This document shows positions 1-5,978 of a stretch of 10,137 nucleotides of DNA, one piece after another. Within the stretch, counting starts at the first letter, position 1, and each line of letters begins with the position of its first letter. The position numbers were made by a program, and so were the translations under genes. The notes under the pieces were generated by a model, which saw only the letters and a program-made list of their open reading frames with translations, did no database searches and was not told the origin of the DNA. This DNA is from Anaerolineaceae bacterium (GTDB lineage: Bacteria > Chloroflexota > Anaerolineae > Anaerolineales > Anaerolineaceae): NCBI GenBank assembly GCA_011620505.1, contig WOZA01000140.1:1-10137 (forward strand), given 5' to 3'.

Positions 1-25
1 GGAGTGCGCAAATGAGGCGCATTCC
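1..25. repeat. Inverted repeat at the window edge
   Basis: Arms GGAGTGCGC (1-9) and GCGCATTCC (17-25) pair over 9 bp with one G-T mismatch (wobble in RNA) around a 7-nt loop. No T-run follows on the plus strand, and the left side is cut by the window edge. It could be the end of a terminator for a gene further left, or chance. The stem is seen; the role is not. Confidence 0.25.
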
Positions 26-76
26 GCCCAAACGAATTTGAGAGCCGTGGTTATTCGATTGAAGAACAAATCGGAC

Positions 77-116
77 AGACACAAATGTCTTTCCCTACCT
101 AAAAACGCCTGTTTTT
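77..116. repeat. Two short inverted repeats upstream of the GH8-like gene
   Basis: AGACA (77-81) pairs with TGTCT (86-90) across CAAA, and AAAAAC (101-106) pairs with GTTTTT (111-116) across GCCT. The second overlaps the likely -35 area of the candidate promoter below, a position where an operator could act. Both are short and could arise by chance. The rest of the 1-158 leader shows no gene that I can support. Confidence 0.2.
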
Positions 117-138
117 CCCAATTAAATTACGGTATGAT
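110..138 (+). promoter_or_regulatory. Candidate promoter for the GH8-like gene
   Basis: TATGAT at 133-138 is a good -10 hexamer, in an AT-rich stretch 20 nt upstream of the ATG at 159. The matching -35 region (about 110-115, TGTTTT) is poor. A transcript starting about 7 nt downstream of the -10 would have a leader of only about 14 nt, which includes the weak purine-rich ribosome site AAGAAAGA at 143-150. This is inferred from hexamer shape only. Confidence 0.25.
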
Positions 139-158
139 TACCAAGAAAGATCCTAACC

Positions 159-1337
159 ATGCACTTCCAGTCTCTCACCCCCCAGGATGCCACCGGCCTG
201 CTCAGCCTGATCGGTTTGGTCGTGCTTTTCATTGGGTTATTATTTCTGATCAGGCGCACGCAGCTTAAACGCCTGAAACAGCCCCAGGCGAGCCCCTCCT
301 CCGCGGCGAAGCCGTTCCCGCAGACCTCCAGCTATACCCAGCGACTCCCTTCTTTCAACCAAGTGGAGCTCTCTAAAAGACAAGCAACCTTGCGCCAGGC
401 TTTCCTGGAGTGGCAATCCGGTTACCTGCTGCGGGGAATAGATGGAAACACCGAATTCTTACGCGGCGAAACTCACAAACGCGGCTTGCGCTACCAGCTA
501 ACCAGCACAAGCCTGGCGCAAGGGCTGGCTTTATTCATCCAAACGCAAATGGCGCAGGAGGGAGATGACTCGCGCAGCAGGTTTGAAAGCCTGCTGGCGC
601 ACCTGCTGGCGCACCCCGCCCACAACCATCCCGCTCTCAGCAGTTGGCTTTCCATGCCGGACCTCCCCTCTTCTCCCCGCCTTGAGCCCGACCTGCACGC
701 CGAAGCCTGGATCCTGACCGCACTTTTGACTGCCAGGCAGCAGTGGGGTGATTTGCAGCGCTTTGACCTCGATCAGGTCTTCAAGGAACGGTCGCAGGCA
801 TTGCTGGATGCCCTTAAGTCCCACTCCGAAGACCAGGCAGGGATCTGCAGCCCGGTTTTGCTGCGGCTTATCGCTCAGCAGATGCCTGATCCGCTTTGGC
901 AGACCCAAACTGAGGCTGACTGGCAAGCATTGAAACCGCTCTTGCGAGAGGAAAAAGGCCTTCCCGGCAGGCAGCAAGCCTTGAGCCTGCTGCAAATCGG
1001 GCTGGAGGGCTTGTTATGCCCTGATCATGGTTTTGCTGAAAGATCTGACCTGGCTTTTTCGCGTCTGAGGCGCGCGCAAAACGCCCAGGATCCACTGGAG
1101 GGAGAGGTTGAAGAGGGTTTTTCGCGCCTTGCCAGCTTTAGCTGCTGTGTTCCTCTGGCGCTGCTTCATAAAAATGGGGGTGATTTTGATCAGCTCTGGA
1201 CGAGCCTCACCCAGGCACAGCCTGCCAAACAGGATGCCCTGGGCGCGAGCTTAAGGCTGATAGCAATGATGAGCTTGGCGGGAACGCTCTGGTTGGGGAA
1301 AAACGAAGTTGAGCCGACCTCTATAATATCGGAGTAG
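159..1337 (+). CDS. Membrane-anchored GH8-like protein with degenerate active site
   Basis: A 392-aa protein. Residues 12-31 form one hydrophobic helix followed by Arg/Lys-rich residues, which suggests an N-terminal anchor with the remainder cytoplasmic. The soluble part is alpha-helical and, by my reading, follows the order of glycoside hydrolase family 8 landmarks. STSLAQG (116-122) sits where GH8 has SEGQGYG. AEAWILTALLTARQQWG (181-197) sits where GH8 has a DGDLDIAYALLLA..QWG-type helix. CCVPLAL (329-335) sits where GH8 has CRVPWRI. A final helical LRLIAMMSLAG segment (365-375) resembles the end of the GH8 barrel, and the total length is typical of the family. The catalytic Glu of SEGQG and the Asp residues of the DGDLD helix are not conserved, so hydrolysis is unlikely; a binding or scaffold role is possible. 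A perfect 12-bp tandem duplication encodes LLAHLLAH at 145-152. The ribosome site is weak. The fold assignment is inference; another six-hairpin barrel family remains possible. Confidence 0.75.
   Translation: MHFQSLTPQDATGLLSLIGLVVLFIGLLFLIRRTQLKRLKQPQASPSSAAKPFPQTSSYTQRLPSFNQVELSKRQATLRQAFLEWQSGYLLRGIDGNTEFLRGETHKRGLRYQLTSTSLAQGLALFIQTQMAQEGDDSRSRFESLLAHLLAHPAHNHPALSSWLSMPDLPSSPRLEPDLHAEAWILTALLTARQQWGDLQRFDLDQVFKERSQALLDALKSHSEDQAGICSPVLLRLIAQQMPDPLWQTQTEADWQALKPLLREEKGLPGRQQALSLLQIGLEGLLCPDHGFAERSDLAFSRLRRAQNAQDPLEGEVEEGFSRLASFSCCVPLALLHKNGGDFDQLWTSLTQAQPAKQDALGASLRLIAMMSLAGTLWLGKNEVEPTSIISE
591..614 (+). repeat. Tandem 12-bp repeat inside the GH8-like gene
   Basis: CTGCTGGCGCAC occurs twice head to tail (591-602 and 603-614), encoding LLAH twice. 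The perfect copy identity suggests a recent small duplication that keeps the frame. Confidence 0.7.
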
Positions 1338-2259
1338 AGTTGATCTCCACCTTGGGGATCAATTCCATAAAATTTTCATTCTGGATGGTACTGTAATCCT
1401 TATTGGAGATATAAGCCGCACGGAATGCTGCTGCATGCCGCGTAATTTCATCCAAAGGTAGCTGCCTGACAAAACCATCCACAAATCCAGCCAATAAGGC
1501 ACCCCTCGCTCCGGTAACTCTGCACAATGGCACCTTTGGTGGTGAAGCCATGACCATTAAACTCTTCGAAGAAACCAGTACTCCCCCGTTCTCGAGCATC
1601 AATACCACGTACTCGATTCCCTGCTGCAAAAAGCTCATGGCGGCTCGTTTTGCCATATCAAAATTCTTGATTTCAAAGCCCACCAAACGCTCCGCTTCCG
1701 TCACTTCGGGATAAAGCAGCCAGGGAATTTCTTTGATGCCAAGCTTCAAAGGGGCTGCGGTGGCATCAAAAATGACGCGCACGCCTTTTGCTTTTAGCAT
1801 CCGGATCAGATTCGCATAGAAATCCTCTGGCACACCCGGTGGTAAGCTGCCCGAAGTGATCCAGATATCTCCGGGGTTGGCATATTTATTCGCCTTTGTG
1901 ATCATCTCATCAATTGCGCCAGGCGGGATGTGTGGACCGGTCTCGTTGACGAGCATATACCAATCATTTGACTCTTCCTGGACGACCGTGTTGGTGCGGG
2001 TTTCCCCGTCCACCCAGACAAAATCCGTTTTGATGCCAAGCTTATTCAGCCCGTCTTCGAGCATCTTTCCAGCGCCCCCTCCCACCCAGGCAAGCGCCAG
2101 GCTTGGCTGTCCAAGGACGTTCAAACCCCGCGAGATATTGAGACCCTTACCGCCCCAATCGAGTTGAGCTGGAGCGGCGCGCAAGATCTCATTGAACTTG
2201 AGGCGATCGACTACCAAGGTCCTGTCCACGCTAGGGTTAGGGGTGAGGGTGATGATCAT
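1321..2259 (-). CDS. PfkB-family sugar kinase homologue lacking the catalytic Asp
   Basis: A 312-aa protein of the ribokinase/PfkB family, closest in pattern to 1-phosphofructokinase (FruK) and tagatose-6-phosphate kinase (LacC). Those enzymes phosphorylate a sugar phosphate with ATP in the cytoplasm. Visible family marks are TLTPNPSVDRT (4-14, with substrate-side Asp12), WGGKGLN (35-41), ETRTNT (86-91) and SGSLPPGVP (136-144). The usual C-terminal GAGD anion-hole and catalytic motif reads GARG (250-253), so the Asp base is Gly and a Gly is Arg. The KPN..E segment is also altered (YPEVTEAE, 183-190). The frame is intact and length normal, so this is not a simple pseudogene; it may be a pseudokinase or have a changed function. 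ATG at 2259 has no clear Shine-Dalgarno site. The gene sits 57 bp downstream of the particle cassette on the same strand. Its 3' end overlaps the convergent GH8-like gene by 17 bp, and it looks more AT-rich than its neighbours. Confidence 0.9.
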   Translation of the reverse strand: MIITLTPNPSVDRTLVVDRLKFNEILRAAPAQLDWGGKGLNISRGLNVLGQPSLALAWVGGGAGKMLEDGLNKLGIKTDFVWVDGETRTNTVVQEESNDWYMLVNETGPHIPPGAIDEMITKANKYANPGDIWITSGSLPPGVPEDFYANLIRMLKAKGVRVIFDATAAPLKLGIKEIPWLLYPEVTEAERLVGFEIKNFDMAKRAAMSFLQQGIEYVVLMLENGGVLVSSKSLMVMASPPKVPLCRVTGARGALLAGFVDGFVRQLPLDEITRHAAAFRAAYISNKDYSTIQNENFMELIPKVEINSTPIL

Positions 2260-2262
2260 GCT

Positions 2263-2306
2263 ATTATTTTATCAGGGTTGGCTGCTTTTTACATTAATCT
2301 TGTAAA
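2263..2306 (-). promoter_or_regulatory. Candidate promoter/operator upstream of the PfkB gene
   Basis: In the only gap between the cassette and the kinase gene, TTTACA (2288-2293) and TGTAAA (2301-2306) form a perfect 6-7-6 inverted repeat. On the minus strand TAAAAT (2271 down to 2266) could serve as a -10, with the palindrome arm at -35 distance (16-17 bp). Such an arrangement would allow a regulator to cover the promoter and would give a nearly leaderless mRNA. No T-run follows the repeat, so it does not look like a terminator. Role is inferred. Confidence 0.3.
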
Positions 2307-2316
2307 TTATCACTTC

Positions 2317-3777
2317 TTATGTGACATTATTTGTGCGAAGGTGGTAACTGCCATCGGAGAGGTCCAGGCGCAGGTTTTCAAGAAAGCAGGCGGTGCCCGT
2401 CTCGGAGGATAGCCATTTACCGACAGCCTGCCAGGCGGATTCGTGATCTTTCCCAATTTGATTTTTTATCCGTCCATCCTGCCCAAGCCAAAAGTCCGGG
2501 CTGCCTGAAGCCGGCTGAGGGTAAACACGCAGGCGGCGTTGGGCATTCACCTCCAACTGCAGGCTGTGAAGGTCGGGCGTTCCCAGTCTCAGCAGGTGCA
2601 GAAACGCCTGCTGGCAATCCACGCCTGCTTCGCTGACGTAAGGCAAGCTCAAACCTGCCCCAGCCTCATACGAAAAATCATTGAAGCAGCCTGAAGTTTC
2701 CACCATTTGTGCCATCAACTCAACCGAATCGCTCAAAGCGGTCAGCTTGAAGAGCAAATCGGCATCTGGCACGCGCAGTTTCCACTGACCGAGCGGCGCA
2801 TCCAACAGCAGCAGTTTGCCCCCCGGAAAACCAAGGCTTTCATCCAAACCAAGACTGAAATATGCTGTGGAACTCACCGCCCCATCGCGCTTTACCACCA
2901 GCCAAAGTCTTTCGCCAGCCGCAATCGCACACGGCGCAGCGAACCACACGCTCACCCAGCTGTAGCTTTCAGCCGGGATTGCGCTGGCTGCCAAAACCGC
3001 CTCAGCCCGAACCGTACCGGAAGGCTGCCCGAGGGCATCGGTCTGGAGTTGGAACCGGATGGGATCCTGGGGATCACCAACTTTTCTAATCCGCAGGCTC
3101 AACGAGGCTACTTTTACCGCATCGGTAAATGTGAAAGATTGTGCCAGGCTTTGTTGCGTGAGGCTTGCCCCCAAAGCCTGATAGCCTTGTTGGCTGGGAG
3201 CGTGCCCGCGGATATCCGTGTGCACCGGCCACTGCCGCCAGCGCATGCGCTCAAACCAACCGCGGCAGTGCACCTGGCTATTTATTGCTTTGGTTGATGA
3301 CAGCAGCTTACTGACGGGCTGCGCCATGCGCTTCAAGCTCGCATCCCTCAGGAGCAGCGCCTGCTCCTCGCTCAGCACCCCCCGCTCGAGAAGCACCTCC
3401 TTCACACCATAGATTGCCTGGCTGGCGGCATCATCTTTCCATTCGGTCTGCGCCAGTGCGCCAAAGTCCTTCCCGGGTTCCAGGCTCCGGTAGCGCACTG
3501 CCAGGCGATTAGCCAGTTCTTCCAGGGAAGACTCGAGCCCGGTCATCCCCACTGGCTGGCTAACCCGGTCCACGTAGCCCCACCAAACAAGTCGGTCTGA
3601 AGGGTCATAGATCTCGACGCCGGAACCCAGCAAGCTCTGCAGCCCCTTAAAGCCGATCACGTCATTTTGCAGGCTCAGCAGTGCCTGCTGCGGACCGCCG
3701 ATGGCATCCCAACTTAAGCTGAGCGGCTTCAAACCCAGGATCTGCGTGGGGTCGGTCAGAATGACGCGCCAGCTCAC
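2317..3777 (-). CDS. Tail-hub-like protein with inserted beta-sandwich domain
   Basis: A 486-aa product when started at GTG 3777, which overlaps the upstream stop as GTGA and has GGAGG 5 nt before it. The longer frame to 3954 would run deep into the upstream gene. Residues about 1-150 (VSWRVILTDPTQ..., then VEIYDP..LVWWGYVDRV at 54-72) read like the first beta domain of phage baseplate-hub or Gp37-like tail proteins. Residues about 209-346 look like a separate beta-sandwich with the pattern AQSFTF, SLSLRIRKVG, LGQPSG, WVSVWF, and AAGERLWLVV; this resembles choice-of-anchor-type or carbohydrate-binding-like sandwiches. Residues about 347-486 return to a hub-like style (LSDSVELMAQMVETSG, RRLRVYPQP). 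A particle-tip or host-contact role is likely by position at the end of the cassette. Family placement is by pattern only. Confidence 0.75.
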   Translation of the reverse strand: MSWRVILTDPTQILGLKPLSLSWDAIGGPQQALLSLQNDVIGFKGLQSLLGSGVEIYDPSDRLVWWGYVDRVSQPVGMTGLESSLEELANRLAVRYRSLEPGKDFGALAQTEWKDDAASQAIYGVKEVLLERGVLSEEQALLLRDASLKRMAQPVSKLLSSTKAINSQVHCRGWFERMRWRQWPVHTDIRGHAPSQQGYQALGASLTQQSLAQSFTFTDAVKVASLSLRIRKVGDPQDPIRFQLQTDALGQPSGTVRAEAVLAASAIPAESYSWVSVWFAAPCAIAAGERLWLVVKRDGAVSSTAYFSLGLDESLGFPGGKLLLLDAPLGQWKLRVPDADLLFKLTALSDSVELMAQMVETSGCFNDFSYEAGAGLSLPYVSEAGVDCQQAFLHLLRLGTPDLHSLQLEVNAQRRLRVYPQPASGSPDFWLGQDGRIKNQIGKDHESAWQAVGKWLSSETGTACFLENLRLDLSDGSYHLRTNNVT

Positions 3778-5105
3778 GGCAACCTCCAGCCCGGTCGATA
3801 CCAAGCCCTCACCAAGAGGGTGCGGGCAATTGGCGCAGCCCCGTTTGCCTCGCGTTGAAAACAATAAAACCGCTGCAGGTTGCCGGGCTGCAGGTGATGA
3901 CCGTTTCCCACACGCAAATGTGTCGTCAGTTCCATTCCTCCGCTTTCGGACCACACCGACTGCCGCATCTGATCATCGAACAAACTGGCGTTTTGCTTCA
4001 GGCTGCCAATGGCGTGGTAAGCCGCAAAAGTCTGCTGTGGCAGCAAAAGAAAATCATCCAGTTGCAGCCGATGCGCCCCGGTACCAACATGAAAAGCTTC
4101 CAGCACAAGTTGTTGTGCCATGGCGAAGCTGCGTAAAGGCAGATCGCCCCAGGGTATCAACAGCGGTTCCATGCGCAGGCTGGTCTGCCCCAATTCCAGG
4201 TCACTGGAAGGTCCAACCCAGACTGGCATCCCGTCCACGCGCAGCTGCCAGCGCAGTTTGAAGTTGGCTTCGGTAGGTGCGCCAAATAAGCGCAGCAGCG
4301 GCAGCAACCCTATCCCCTGTAATCGGGTCACATCCAGGGCGGAAATCGTCCAGCTTGCCAGGCTGTGCCAACCGCTGCCGCTCCAGTCGTAGCGGCTGTA
4401 CTTACCAGATGAGGCGCTGGCATCCGTCAATACAGTCCCTCCGACGCCGTTTTCCGCCTCGAAGACCAGGTTGGGGAGATTACCGCTCTCAGGCAAGCAC
4501 ATGCTCCCCAACCAGAAGTCTGCCAGCGGCTCTCCACTGGTTGTGTTCTTCAGCTCCAGGCGCAGCGGAATCTGGCTGAGGTTTCCGATCGCCTGCAGGT
4601 TGACCTCAAACCAGTTGTCGTGCCCGAGAGAAGGATCATCATGGTTGAAAAGCGTCAGGCCATTCGTCACGCCCGAACCAGAGGAATTGGAGAGCGGCAA
4701 GGCAACTTCATCACCATAAAAAACATTGTCGCGTTCCCAGTTCAGTTCCAGCCTGAAGCTTCCGCCTTCTGTGGAGAGGAGATGAGCTGGCAGAACCTGC
4801 CAATCAAACCGGTGCAGGGGTGAATAAAGAAAACAATCGCGGGTCTCGCTCCAGACCCGTAAACAGAGGTCCTGCCTGCGTTTGGCACCTGACCGCAGGG
4901 ATTCGAACCCTTCGGTGACCGCTTGCAGTTCAGGCAGTGACCCCCTGAGGCTGACGATAGCTTTTTCTGCAACCCTTTCACCAGAACCTGTTTGCATTTC
5001 CCATTCACAGCCGAGCATTCCCGGCAGCATACCTGCTCCCTGGAGCTCGAACCACGTCAGACCTGACGTGTTGCTTAAAAAGCCTAACGACATCGGAATT
5101 TTCAC
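3774..5105 (-). CDS. Beta-sandwich particle protein, probable adhesin or tail-tip component
   Basis: A 443-aa product from GTG 5105, which overlaps the upstream TGA as GTGA and has GGGAG 6 nt upstream. The frame open to 5228 lies inside the upstream connector gene and is rejected. The protein has no signal peptide or membrane helix and is predicted by eye to be mostly beta. Residues about 148-195 (TLFNHDDPSLGHDNWFEV, then PLRLELKNTT) and about 213-350 (starting LVFEAENGVGG..LTDASASSG at 213-234) look like successive jelly rolls. The second has the EAEN...G...DASASSG pattern of carbohydrate-binding modules such as CBM6/35. The C-terminal 90 residues (HLRVGNGHHLQPGNLQRFY) suggest another compact beta domain. 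It is translationally coupled on both sides. A surface-binding role is inference; a distal tail or fibre protein is equally possible. Confidence 0.7.
   Translation of the reverse strand: MKIPMSLGFLSNTSGLTWFELQGAGMLPGMLGCEWEMQTGSGERVAEKAIVSLRGSLPELQAVTEGFESLRSGAKRRQDLCLRVWSETRDCFLYSPLHRFDWQVLPAHLLSTEGGSFRLELNWERDNVFYGDEVALPLSNSSGSGVTNGLTLFNHDDPSLGHDNWFEVNLQAIGNLSQIPLRLELKNTTSGEPLADFWLGSMCLPESGNLPNLVFEAENGVGGTVLTDASASSGKYSRYDWSGSGWHSLASWTISALDVTRLQGIGLLPLLRLFGAPTEANFKLRWQLRVDGMPVWVGPSSDLELGQTSLRMEPLLIPWGDLPLRSFAMAQQLVLEAFHVGTGAHRLQLDDFLLLPQQTFAAYHAIGSLKQNASLFDDQMRQSVWSESGGMELTTHLRVGNGHHLQPGNLQRFYCFQREANGAAPIARTLLVRAWYRPGWRLP
3783..3787 (-). promoter_or_regulatory. Ribosome site fixing the GTG start at 3777
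   Basis: GGAGG on the minus strand lies 5 nt upstream of GTG 3777-3775, which overlaps the upstream TGA in a GTGA junction. This decides the start of the hub-like gene against the longer open frame. Confidence 0.8.
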
Positions 5106-5527
5106 TGCCAACTCCCGTTTTCCTGCCAGTCCCACTGAAGATGCGCTGAACTCTGCGCGTTTTGCAGCTCTTGCAAACGCAGCCTGTCCATCTGCAAATC
5201 GAACTGGCGCTTGAGGTGCTCCGCCCAAAGCTGAAGTTGCGCGCGGTCCGCCGGGAGGTTGGTATGGCTGGTCAGATCGTAATGCAGCACCGTGCTGATC
5301 AGGATGGCTGCCGCGCCGCTAAAAAGCGCGGGCAAACAGGTTTCGGGCAGGTCGCCAGTGACCTCGCCATCCAACTCAGCAATGCTGTAAGCGTGGTTCA
5401 GGCTCAGGTTGATTTCTTCCAATGCCAACCGCACAGCCTCTTCGCGGGTCTCCAGCGGAGCTGCCAGGGCATGCGGATCCAGAAATTGACTGCCAAGGCG
5501 GTCGGTAATACTGCTCAGCGTGATCAT
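5102..5527 (-). CDS. Head-tail connector (adaptor) candidate
   Basis: A 141-aa protein, mainly alpha-helical. It has an N-terminal TREEAVRLALEEINLSLN helix (27-44), a central hydrophobic stretch (LPALFSGAAAILISTVLHYDL, roughly 65-85) and a long amphipathic C-terminal helix rich in Gln and Leu (RAQLQLWAEHLKRQFDLQMDRL). Length, helix layout and position after portal and capsid fit HK97 gp6-like connector proteins, which form the ring under the portal. ATG 5527 has AAGGAG 6 nt upstream (minus strand), and it overlaps the upstream stop as ATGA. The sequence alone does not prove the family; position carries much of the call. Confidence 0.65.
   Translation of the reverse strand: MITLSSITDRLGSQFLDPHALAAPLETREEAVRLALEEINLSLNHAYSIAELDGEVTGDLPETCLPALFSGAAAILISTVLHYDLTSHTNLPADRAQLQLWAEHLKRQFDLQMDRLRLQELQNAQSSAHLQWDWQENGSWQ
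5112..5116 (-). promoter_or_regulatory. Ribosome site fixing the GTG start at 5105
   Basis: GGGAG on the minus strand sits 6 nt before GTG 5105-5103. The GTG shares bases with the TGA of the connector gene (GTGA), which supports this start over the longer frame. Confidence 0.7.
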
Positions 5528-5712
5528 TCTGTGCTCCTTTTTGGGGTTTTTGTGCGCTTCTGATGTAGCGCGTGATAGTCTGCGGGTGTGAATCTGCGCT
5601 TCCAGCCACGGGCGTCCACGATGGTCAGGCTGCCATCCGCGTGCAAGGCATACGCCAGCGCTCCGGGACCGACCAGGTCTTCAACCACTTGTTTCAAAAT
5701 ATCCTCTCGCAT
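5524..5712 (-). CDS. Small conserved-looking cassette protein, unknown function
   Basis: A 62-aa basic protein that I do not recognise. It starts with an amphipathic helix (MREDILKQVVEDLVG), followed by a compact beta-like stretch with DGSLTIVDARGWKRRFTPADYHAL, and ends in a Lys/Arg/Thr-rich tail. The start is chosen at 5712, where GGAGG (5721-5717) lies 4 nt upstream; ATG 5715 directly before it is possible too. The longest frame starts at 5748, inside a hairpin arm and with no ribosome site. Its stop overlaps the connector start as ATGA, so it is coupled to head-tail assembly genes. A DNA-binding or head-completion role would suit the charge and place but is a guess. Confidence 0.6.
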   Translation of the reverse strand: MREDILKQVVEDLVGPGALAYALHADGSLTIVDARGWKRRFTPADYHALHQKRTKTPKRSTE

Positions 5713-5725
5713 CATTCCTCCAGGT

Positions 5726-5756
5726 TGCCCCGCATGGAAGGAATCCATGCGGGGCA
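5726..5756 (-). promoter_or_regulatory. Perfect 12-bp hairpin between holin-like gene and small gene
   Basis: TGCCCCGCATGG (5726-5737) and CCATGCGGGGCA (5745-5756) pair perfectly across a 7-nt loop. In the minus-strand transcript the stem ends 4 nt before the GGAGG ribosome site of the 62-aa gene. No U-run follows, so an intrinsic terminator is unlikely in the classical sense. An RNA-processing, stabilising or translation-limiting element that separates head genes from downstream genes is more plausible. The structure is seen; the role is inferred. Confidence 0.75.
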
Positions 5757-5768
5757 GTTAACGATCGC

Positions 5769-5960
5769 TTACTTGTTGGCGCTCAAGCCGTCTTCCAGGG
5801 CAGTGCCCAGGATATAGCTGACCAACAGCGCCAGGATGCCAGCCAATTGATCCCCATCCAGCGGGAAATCAGGCTTCACGGCTTTGATGATCATGAAAAC
5901 CAGCCCCACCAGGGTCGCCCAAAACTTGCGTGAACTTAAGAGGGTCTTCCATTTATCCAT
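5769..5960 (-). CDS. Holin-like small membrane protein
   Basis: A 63-aa protein with two hydrophobic segments, FWATLVGLVFMIIKAV (13-28) and LAGILALLVSYILGTAL (39-55), joined by a short acidic turn (PDFPLDGDQ). The N-terminus is positively charged (MDKWKTLLSSRK). Size and topology match small two-helix phage holins, which perforate the inner membrane so that lysozyme can reach the wall. AAAGGAG lies 6 nt upstream of ATG 5960. It is separated by 18 nt from the capsid gene and by a hairpin-bearing gap from the next gene. Its place between capsid and connector genes, away from the lysozyme gene, is unusual. A structural membrane protein is an alternative. Confidence 0.7.
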   Translation of the reverse strand: MDKWKTLLSSRKFWATLVGLVFMIIKAVKPDFPLDGDQLAGILALLVSYILGTALEDGLSANK

Positions 5961-5978
5961 ACGATTCTCCTTTCGAAC

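Noticed and set aside
38..268. Plus-strand 76-codon frame spanning the leader
   Set aside because: It overlaps the start of the GH8-like gene in another frame and has no ribosome site or recognisable motif.
531..995. Minus-strand 154-codon frame inside the GH8-like gene
   Set aside because: It is a shadow of the plus-strand gene, with no recognisable motifs and no supporting start signals.
2260..2320. Attachment site at the cassette/kinase boundary
   Set aside because: No tRNA gene or direct repeat shared with another place in the window was found; the only structure is a short palindrome.
3778..3954. N-terminal extension of the hub-like gene to ATG 3954
   Set aside because: It lies wholly inside the upstream gene, reads as a low-complexity basic stretch (MVRKRRNGTDD...), and GTG 3777 has a GGAGG site and a GTGA junction.
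2707..4261. Long plus-strand frames opposite the tail genes (for example 2707-3297 and 3701-4261)
   Set aside because: Their translations lack family motifs and look like antisense of real minus-strand genes; no ribosome sites support them.
5106..5228. N-terminal extension of the beta-sandwich gene to ATG 5228
   Set aside because: The segment is inside the connector gene, and GTG 5105 has GGGAG plus a GTGA overlap.
5713..5748. Longer start at ATG 5748 for the 62-aa gene
   Set aside because: That ATG falls inside a hairpin arm with no ribosome site, whereas ATG 5712/5715 follows GGAGG.
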